From IMG/VR virus record IMGVR_UViG_3300010430_000004, positions 104,537 through 168,536 of that record: a stretch of DNA of 64,000 nucleotides; one strand, 5' to 3'. Below, one piece after another: positions 58,558 to 64,000 of this stretch. Source of the stretch: a virus. Both the position numbers and the translations under genes were made by a program. Numbering within the stretch: the first letter of the stretch is position 1; each line of letters opens with the position of its first letter. The notes beneath the pieces were generated by a model. The model saw nothing but the letters and a program-made list of their open reading frames with translations, was not told the DNA's origin and did not search any database.

Positions 58558-59049
58558 TTAAGATTTCCCTATCTTCACTTTATTCCAGTTAAATTTGCAA
58601 ATTTCCTTGATTCTATGCGCTATATTGTGGCTAGCTGGCACCTTAAATATGCCATTATCTATATTTTCTTGAAACCAAAGCAACAGGTTCTGGACCTTAT
58701 CATAACTAATATCTGAGTAAATCCTTGAAAATCTTGTCCTTTTGAATACAAATCTGGGTTTTGGGTAATTTCTAGGTCTTATTTGTGTCTGATCTTGCTT
58801 TTCTATATACTTCCATACAAAGTTTAATGCGCTATAAGGTAACAAAAAAGTATCTTTATCTAGCGAAGTTGCTATTAAATGTACATATTTGTTACAATAA
58901 GCATCAGCAACGCTACATTTTGTAGCATTTCCATTTTTAAGAACCAAGATTTCAGCTTCTCCATCAATTTTACCGATTTTGCCAGTAGATTTGAAGGTGA
59001 TTTTGTATTTAGGGTCTTTCGTTTGCTTCGTTGGTGTATTTGTCGGCAT
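58558..59049 (-). CDS. Hypothetical protein upstream of terminase
   Basis: 163 residues. Starts inside the end of the chaperonin gene (41-base overlap) and stops four bases before the terminase start. Basic, with a beta N-terminal half and a helical C-terminal half (SYDKVQNLLLWFQENIDNGI). The position would suit a small terminase, but no HTH is evident. Unassigned. Confidence 0.7.
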   Translation of the reverse strand: MPTNTPTKQTKDPKYKITFKSTGKIGKIDGEAEILVLKNGNATKCSVADAYCNKYVHLIATSLDKDTFLLPYSALNFVWKYIEKQDQTQIRPRNYPKPRFVFKRTRFSRIYSDISYDKVQNLLLWFQENIDNGIFKVPASHNIAHRIKEICKFNWNKVKIGKS

Positions 59050-60781
59050 TACCTGTAACTCTCCTAAATTCAGTTTCGGCTTGAGCTTCAGCTAATTCTA
59101 GAGCGTTATCTCTAGGGTAAACAACCATTCCACTCATAGTACCCATGACACTGGCAATACCTATAGCATTTACCACTGCTTCTTCTACTGCTTTTCTAGC
59201 ATCGTACAGTCCTAGTTGTTTAGCGGTTCCAAATTTGTGAATATTAACGTCATAACAATGTTTGGATTTTGGACCCATGAGTTTACTAAGTATACCCTCA
59301 ATCTCATCATCAGAGTAACCAGCATTTGTCAACAGCCTTTCAGCTGGTTTAATAAGTGCTGGAACAAGTACATCAAAAATAACGCTTCCTGGCTTATTTT
59401 TGCCAGCCAACATTAGAGAGATGTCGATTAATGTTCTACACCCTCCAGGAAGGGCACCATCAGTAATAGCAGCTCTAACAGCACAAACAGCGTCTTCTGC
59501 TCTATCATGCTTTTCCTTAAGTTCGCCTTGACTGCCAGCAAATACTTTTAACTTTGCTATACCTTGGGTAAGTTTACCTAAACGTTCTTGCAATAGTATT
59601 CTTTCAATTTTAGATTCAGCGTTTTCGATCATTTGATCAAGCTGCTCAGATCTTTCTTCAATGAGGGCAGGGTCAGAATCACCAACAACTGTACTTCTGA
59701 AGCGATACATTTCAAATCGCTCCATACCATGACCAAGATCATCCATTTCGGCATTAGAAACGTTATTATCCATTCCAAAAACTTTAGCTCCAGTAAATGC
59801 TGCTAAGTCTTCTAAGAATTCTGTCTGAGAATTAATGATCTGATCCATTGGAGTCTTGATAGGTACGATATTCAAAGCACTAGGGTTGGCAAAGTTCATT
59901 GCAAGCTCTGTAAGGATACCTTCACTAAAGCCATGAGCAACGAATACTAGATTTTTATAGTCACTTTCCCCTGCATGAAAAAGTTCACCAGCCAACTTTA
60001 GGATTGGTAGAAATTGTACAAGGTCATTAACCATACCATTATATAATAAGAAAATAGGACTTTCAAGATCACATCTCTGATTTCCACGATCGTTAATAAA
60101 AGCATTTCCAAATTTACCAATGCTTTCCTCATAGCCTATTGGAATGGGCAAACCTTCAATAAGTTCCACTTCATAACCTTCAGGTCCAGAAAGTTCTTGG
60201 ATCGTTACGTGGGCACTGCTTCCAAACTCTAACTTTTTAAAACATTCAATAACGGCTTTGGCCATTTCGATATCGCCATTAGCTGAAATAGTAGCTACTT
60301 GTTCCAGTAATTTACGATTCTTTGGAGTAATTTTGATAGTGTTTTCTTCAATAAAGGGAAGAATTTCTTCTTTAAGGCATTTCTTAATTTCACGAGCAAC
60401 ACGTTGTGGAGAAGCTTTTTTGTTAGCCTTAGTATAGGCAAAAAGGGCATTAATAAAAGCATTAGAAAGAATAGTAGCAGTGGTAGTGCCATCTCCAGCT
60501 TCAGCGGCGGTTTTTCCAGCAACATCTCTAGTCTGTTCAACAATAACGTGTTTAAAAGGATCAACATATCCTAGACTTTTAAAAACTGTAACCCCATCTT
60601 TGGTATTTTTAGATGGAATACCGTGAAGGTCGCTTTCAATAAGAACGTTTTCTCCTCCAGGACCCAAGGTAGACCCTACAATTTCAGCTACTTCGTTCAT
60701 AGTCGAAAGAACATAATCTCGGATTTTTTGCTTGTCTGAAATAAATAGTTTAGAACTGGACTTAACTTTTTTTGATGACAT
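59009..60781 (-). CDS. groEL: GroEL/Hsp60-family chaperonin
   Basis: 590 residues with GGGAG before the ATG. Equatorial ATP motifs are intact: GSTLGPGGENV, KDGVTVFKSL and AGDGTTTATIL (catalytic Asp), with ALPGGCRTLID near the C-terminal equatorial part. It is about 40 residues longer than E. coli GroEL, with a more divergent apical domain, and lacks the GGM tail. No GroES partner was recognised here. It probably folds head proteins, as its place among head genes suggests. Confidence 0.93.
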   Translation of the reverse strand: MSSKKVKSSSKLFISDKQKIRDYVLSTMNEVAEIVGSTLGPGGENVLIESDLHGIPSKNTKDGVTVFKSLGYVDPFKHVIVEQTRDVAGKTAAEAGDGTTTATILSNAFINALFAYTKANKKASPQRVAREIKKCLKEEILPFIEENTIKITPKNRKLLEQVATISANGDIEMAKAVIECFKKLEFGSSAHVTIQELSGPEGYEVELIEGLPIPIGYEESIGKFGNAFINDRGNQRCDLESPIFLLYNGMVNDLVQFLPILKLAGELFHAGESDYKNLVFVAHGFSEGILTELAMNFANPSALNIVPIKTPMDQIINSQTEFLEDLAAFTGAKVFGMDNNVSNAEMDDLGHGMERFEMYRFRSTVVGDSDPALIEERSEQLDQMIENAESKIERILLQERLGKLTQGIAKLKVFAGSQGELKEKHDRAEDAVCAVRAAITDGALPGGCRTLIDISLMLAGKNKPGSVIFDVLVPALIKPAERLLTNAGYSDDEIEGILSKLMGPKSKHCYDVNIHKFGTAKQLGLYDARKAVEEAVVNAIGIASVMGTMSGMVVYPRDNALELAEAQAETEFRRVTGNADKYTNEANERP

Positions 60782-60804
60782 TTATTCTCCCATAACGTTA
60801 CTAT

Positions 60805-60815
60805 TATAAATATCG
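60805..60815 (-). promoter_or_regulatory. Possible head-module promoter motif
   Basis: CGATATTTATA on the minus strand, 24 bases upstream of the chaperonin ATG. The same 11 bases recur at 61670. Two copies only, so tentative. Confidence 0.35.
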
Positions 60816-60816
60816 C

Positions 60817-61074
60817 TTAATTGTCTATATTATTAAGGAAATCTATAATATCATCTTTGAGTTCAAAATCTGATTTTTCTAAATATCCTTTTTTCATGGC
60901 ACTTAAAGCACCAGTATATGAGATCTTGCCTTGTTCAGCCATTTTAATAAGATCTTCTTCCATCATTGCTTGAATTACTTTTTTAGTCTTTAAACAACTA
61001 GAACATTTTCTACCATAATTTGGAGTTTTAAGCCATGTATGTGACCCGAAAAAACATTTAATTTTCTGTATCAT
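60817..61074 (-). CDS. Small zinc-binding protein
   Basis: 85 residues. CFFGSHTW then CSSCLKTKK forms a C-x4-H ... C-x2-C pattern of a small zinc domain seen in other phage proteins; the rest is an acidic helix. It ends 36 bases before the chaperonin start. Unknown. Confidence 0.65.
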   Translation of the reverse strand: MIQKIKCFFGSHTWLKTPNYGRKCSSCLKTKKVIQAMMEEDLIKMAEQGKISYTGALSAMKKGYLEKSDFELKDDIIDFLNNIDN

Positions 61075-61086
61075 CTTCTGATTCCA

Positions 61087-61665
61087 TTATCTTTCTTCTC
61101 CAAATCTTTCCTTAACTTTATCAAAGATAGATCTGCAATGAGCATCTAATCTAGACATAGAATCTTCTCCCATTGCACTCAACAAAAGCCTGTCTTCTGG
61201 CCTTTCTTTCAGATAGCCTTCAATGTATTCCAGTGGATTTGCCCAATCTAATTCGTCAGATTTATTTATATTGATTCTATCTTTAATTACTTGTTCAGCA
61301 ATATCGGCATGGTAGGTAAGAAGAAAAGCCCCAAATACAGTTACACTTCTATGGGTGCCGCCATCACAATTTATACTTATCTTTGGTGTTTTTCTATAGT
61401 AAACGTGCCATCTTAATACTCTGTTTATAGCGTAAAAAAGTTCAGGAGTAGGTTTTCTATCTTCATTCCAAGGATACCAAACTAAAGGTCTGTCTAGTGG
61501 AGGCTCCATCCAGGTGTCAGTTACCGATATATAAACGTCTGCCTTGTCATCCTCATCTAGTTTATCAAAATTCATTGACAATTTGTTTGGACGATTTCTA
61601 ACAAAAATTTCACTTTCGTTTATTTTATAGATATACCCAGAGGCATCTCTTTTTGGATCATTCAT
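61087..61665 (-). CDS. Dual-specificity/tyrosine phosphatase-like protein
   Basis: 192 residues. The PTP loop C-x5-R is present: INCDGGTHRSVTV with C100 and R106. A candidate general-acid Asp lies upstream (TDTWMEPPLDRP region). These enzymes use the Cys to attack phosphate on Tyr, Ser/Thr or RNA 5' ends. No Shine-Dalgarno is seen; a CGATATTTATA motif lies five bases before the ATG. Unusual inside a head operon. Confidence 0.78.
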   Translation of the reverse strand: MNDPKRDASGYIYKINESEIFVRNRPNKLSMNFDKLDEDDKADVYISVTDTWMEPPLDRPLVWYPWNEDRKPTPELFYAINRVLRWHVYYRKTPKISINCDGGTHRSVTVFGAFLLTYHADIAEQVIKDRININKSDELDWANPLEYIEGYLKERPEDRLLLSAMGEDSMSRLDAHCRSIFDKVKERFGEER

Positions 61666-61669
61666 AATG

Positions 61670-61680
61670 TATAAATATCG
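61670..61680 (-). promoter_or_regulatory. Possible head-module promoter motif, second copy
   Basis: CGATATTTATA on the minus strand, ending five bases before the phosphatase ATG. Identical to the copy before the chaperonin. Confidence 0.35.
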
Positions 61681-61682
61681 TA

Positions 61683-62072
61683 TTAGTTATTGAACCAATA
61701 TTTTAGGGCTATGTTGTGTTCGGCTGGAACGTGAAGTTCGTTGCAAACTTCAATGGGATCTTTGAATACCCAATCATCACACTCATTGTCTGGATCATTA
61801 GAGGTATCTACTTCGCCTGTGGTGGATACTTTAAATAAATAAATAAGCATATCTTTACCATTGCGATCTTGAGAAAACTTGGCACAAATTAGTTCAATTT
61901 TTGAAGCATTCAGTCCGGTTTCTTCCTTAACTTCACGAGCAATAGCTGCTACAGGGCACTCATTCTTCTCAACGTGTCCACCTGGCTGTGTCCATTTATC
62001 ATTATCATTACGCTTGCCCATAAGCAATTCGTCATAATCATTACAAATGTAAGCCACAGCTACTCTACGCAT
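61683..62072 (-). CDS. Nudix hydrolase
   Basis: 129 residues from the ATG that overlaps the zinc gene's stop by eight bases; a TTG at 62090 is also open. The Nudix box is complete: G32-x5-E38-x7-R46-E47-x2-E50-E51-x-G53 (GGHVEKNECPVAAIAREVKE). It hydrolyses nucleoside diphosphates linked to another group: ADP-ribose, NADH, oxidised dNTPs or RNA caps. Given the NAD genes in this phage, ADP-ribose derivatives are a reasonable substrate, but the box alone does not decide. Confidence 0.88.
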   Translation of the reverse strand: MRRVAVAYICNDYDELLMGKRNDNDKWTQPGGHVEKNECPVAAIAREVKEETGLNASKIELICAKFSQDRNGKDMLIYLFKVSTTGEVDTSNDPDNECDDWVFKDPIEVCNELHVPAEHNIALKYWFNN

Positions 62073-62220
62073 CTTGTATTTGCCTATCAATTATTTTTTT
62101 GTTTTCTTGTCTAGCAGATGAACGTTGGCTTTTTCTGACCTTACGTTTATTTTTAGGAGAGGGGTTTCCTATACAATAATGACACTGGCAACCAGTTTTA
62201 TATTGGGCAAGAAATTTCAT
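62065..62220 (-). CDS. Basic zinc-knuckle microprotein
   Basis: 51 residues behind AGAGGA, starting two bases after the protease stop. GCQCHYCIG near the start can bind zinc with few residues; the rest is very basic (KNKRKVRKSQRSSARQENKK). It is likely to bind nucleic acid. Both ends are tightly packed with neighbours, which supports it. Confidence 0.6.
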   Translation of the reverse strand: MKFLAQYKTGCQCHYCIGNPSPKNKRKVRKSQRSSARQENKKIIDRQIQDA

Positions 62221-62221
62221 A

Positions 62222-63979
62222 TTATCCTCTAATTTTCTTTACTACTAAGTTTTTATCTTTAAAACTAGCAACATGAGTGCCAGACTCATTGTGCCAATTA
62301 CACTTGCCAGTCTTCTCGTCGTGACTGTGCTTAAGATTAGTGTGCCCTTTGCTTCCCAGTATTTGTTCAGCATGACCTTTATCTTTAGCACCATAATGAG
62401 TGCCATGTTCATCTTTCTTCTTGAAAGTACTTTCCATTTTCATCATCCCTGATAAACGTTTTTCATTTTTTTCAAAATGTCTAAGAGCAACAAGTTTGGT
62501 AATAGCTTCAACTTCTTTTTTACTAAGGTGAGGCATTCTTGTTTGAAAAAACTTAACAAAAGCTTGTTGATCACCCCAAGAACGATACGCTTCTTCCATC
62601 TTTTTAAACCTAGTTGGTTTTGGCCCAACACCTATGATTCCCTTTGCTGCTTCTTGGGCATCTGAGTTTTCTTGAGAGTTTGAGTCCTTAACTTTATCAT
62701 CGGCGATAGGTTTTAATGTTATTTTCTTTTTGCTTGGTTTTTTCTTTTTGTTTTTCTTAGGTGGATTTTCTTTAGAAAGAACCTGCAAACCTTCGTCTAC
62801 GCATTCTTTAGCTAAAGCTGCTCCACCAGTAAGCTGTGAAGGTGCCGAGGCTCCAGAACCAGCAGTCATTGTTTTGTTTAGTTCTTCCATTTTTTTCATA
62901 GGCGCTATAAAACGATCAAATAAACGTCTAGCTTCGCCTCGATTGCCAGATTTAAGCGTTTCACCTATATGGGCAACCATAGATTTTCTATCAGCATGAC
63001 CTTCAGGAATATGAGAAGCATGAGTAGCTGACATTGTTTCGTGAAATGCTGGTTTTTTAGGTTCAGGTTTTGTAGATAGTGGTTTTTCTTTAGAGTTACC
63101 TAAGCTTTTATCCCATTGAGGGGGTTGAGCTTTTATATTTTTCTTCTCGGAGTTTGGTAAAGCGTTTCCAGCATCATCTCTACGTTTAATGCTTCCAAAT
63201 TTTTGGTTAGTAGAATTCATTGGCTTATCATCTTTAACTGTAACTTTTCCAAACTCTCCAGGTTTACTTTTAGGTTTGTCATCTAATACTTTAACGCTTC
63301 CAAATTTAGCACGAGCTTCTGGTTTAGTCATTGCTGGTTTTTTAGGGGAAGGATACATAGAATCTTCTTTTTTAAGAGCCTCTACATCAACTTCTTCTCT
63401 TTTTAATAATGACTCAACATTGTCGTCACTATTAATTTCTTGAAAACTTGTTTCAGTTTTAAATAATGAATACTCTTCAGCATCTTCTAATATTTCACAA
63501 TGAGCAGTTTTGTTACAAGGTTTTACAGTAATGGCTATATCCCTAGCTAAAGAATCTTGGATATTGATCCCATCACGCTTCATTGTTCCACCTTCAATAG
63601 ACCAAGCAACTAGGCTTCTGGATTTTGCTCCGTGATGTCTGTTATCATATCTTAGAATAGCAGCGGCATCTTTAGCTCCACTATGGCCAACAGCATCGAA
63701 CAGCTCACCTTTGGCATAAATAAATGGAACCTTGATTTTGTTCCACCAATATTCTTGTCTTTCATTAGAGCAATCAGATTTTTTGAAAATTTTCTTAGCA
63801 AATGTGATCTTGCCAATAACCTGGACTGGACTATCTTTAGACTTATGCTCCCAGTTAAATACAGAATCATCAGCACCAAGACTGGAAATGTCCATTCTGG
63901 ATATGTCTATCTTTTCAGCAGAGCTATCCATCACTTCTGACGCTGCAATTCCATCAATTATTGTACCACGTTTGCTCAT
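62222..63979 (-). CDS. Prohead protease with scaffold-like C-terminus
   Basis: 585 residues with CGAGG before the ATG. The first ~190 residues fit the T4 gp21-like prohead protease fold: FNWEHKSKDSPVQVIGKI (His), YAKGELFD, and LVAWSIEGGTMKRDG (Ser), then ITVKPCNK. The long remainder is Lys/Pro/Ser-rich low complexity with three SVKVLDDK/TVKDDK-type repeats (~225-270), then a helical part and a C-terminal beta segment. It probably makes, then cleaves, its own scaffold. The catalytic assignment is by motif only. Confidence 0.75.
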   Translation of the reverse strand: MSKRGTIIDGIAASEVMDSSAEKIDISRMDISSLGADDSVFNWEHKSKDSPVQVIGKITFAKKIFKKSDCSNERQEYWWNKIKVPFIYAKGELFDAVGHSGAKDAAAILRYDNRHHGAKSRSLVAWSIEGGTMKRDGINIQDSLARDIAITVKPCNKTAHCEILEDAEEYSLFKTETSFQEINSDDNVESLLKREEVDVEALKKEDSMYPSPKKPAMTKPEARAKFGSVKVLDDKPKSKPGEFGKVTVKDDKPMNSTNQKFGSIKRRDDAGNALPNSEKKNIKAQPPQWDKSLGNSKEKPLSTKPEPKKPAFHETMSATHASHIPEGHADRKSMVAHIGETLKSGNRGEARRLFDRFIAPMKKMEELNKTMTAGSGASAPSQLTGGAALAKECVDEGLQVLSKENPPKKNKKKKPSKKKITLKPIADDKVKDSNSQENSDAQEAAKGIIGVGPKPTRFKKMEEAYRSWGDQQAFVKFFQTRMPHLSKKEVEAITKLVALRHFEKNEKRLSGMMKMESTFKKKDEHGTHYGAKDKGHAEQILGSKGHTNLKHSHDEKTGKCNWHNESGTHVASFKDKNLVVKKIRG

Positions 63980-64000
63980 TATTACCTCGTAAAGTATATA

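Noticed and set aside
1-64000. CRISPR array, insertion sequence or integrase/attachment site
   Set aside because: No direct-repeat/spacer pattern, transposase, integrase or flanking inverted repeats were seen.

Overview
This window is a contiguous piece of a large tailed-phage (Caudoviricetes) genome with low G+C (roughly mid-30s %) and the standard bacterial code. It holds terminase, portal, prohead-protease and MuF-type head genes on one strand. On the other strand it holds a self-sufficient nucleotide, replication and repair gene set inside a dense lattice of small, mostly unknown genes that overlap by 1-14 bases (ATGA, TAATG, TGATG junctions). A DnaE-type replicase, class I ribonucleotide reductase, chaperonin, NAD-metabolism enzymes and secreted proteins point to a jumbo-class phage. 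The host cannot be named; Sec- and Tat-type signal peptides fit a bacterium with ordinary export systems.

Layout. 1-5754 (+): small genes, a RuvC-fold nuclease, two metallophosphoesterases and three tandem paralogous mini-genes. 5755-6221: no protein gene, but a ~340-nt structured RNA candidate, a terminator and a promoter. 6222-24049 (+): two RNR subunits, a SET protein, a Tat-signal protein, a NADAR protein, a third metallophosphoesterase, a PD-(D/E)XK nuclease, and many small membrane, exported and zinc-ribbon proteins. 24101-42157 (+): replication and recombination block (DnaQ-like exonuclease, Fis-type regulator, DnaE with PHP domain, PP1/lambda-type phosphatase, secreted subtilase, gp32-like SSB, Pth2, RecA/UvsX, AEP primase-like protein, M17 aminopeptidase). 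42165-50773 (+): promoter with a tRNA-like element, a Prs-like/Nampt-like/macrodomain operon, WGR-domain DNA ligase, cpREC protein, trigger-factor-like PPIase, and a strong terminator. 50789-53308 (+): short accessory operon ending in a second SET protein. 53256-63979 (-): head module (prohead protease/scaffold, zinc protein, Nudix, dual-specificity phosphatase, chaperonin, terminase, portal, scaffold-like, MuF).

Regulation. Nine plus-strand promoters share one architecture: TAGCWT (or TTGCTT), exactly 17 bp, then TATATT/TATACT/TATGAT with an extended (Y)(C/T)ATGT just upstream, often followed by a conserved leader ending in AACTGGAGG. None was noticed on the head-module strand, which instead has two copies of CGATATTTATA.

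Most notable system. 43237-45970 encodes, with no gaps, a Prs-family enzyme, a Nampt-family enzyme and a macrodomain protein. The first two have the family composition of the phage NAD+ reconstitution pathway NARP1, which counters NAD-depleting immunity. A NADAR protein lies elsewhere in the window, so this phage appears to carry a broader ADP-ribose/NAD toolkit. The structured RNA and the 5'-UTR tRNA-like element are the most novel non-protein features.
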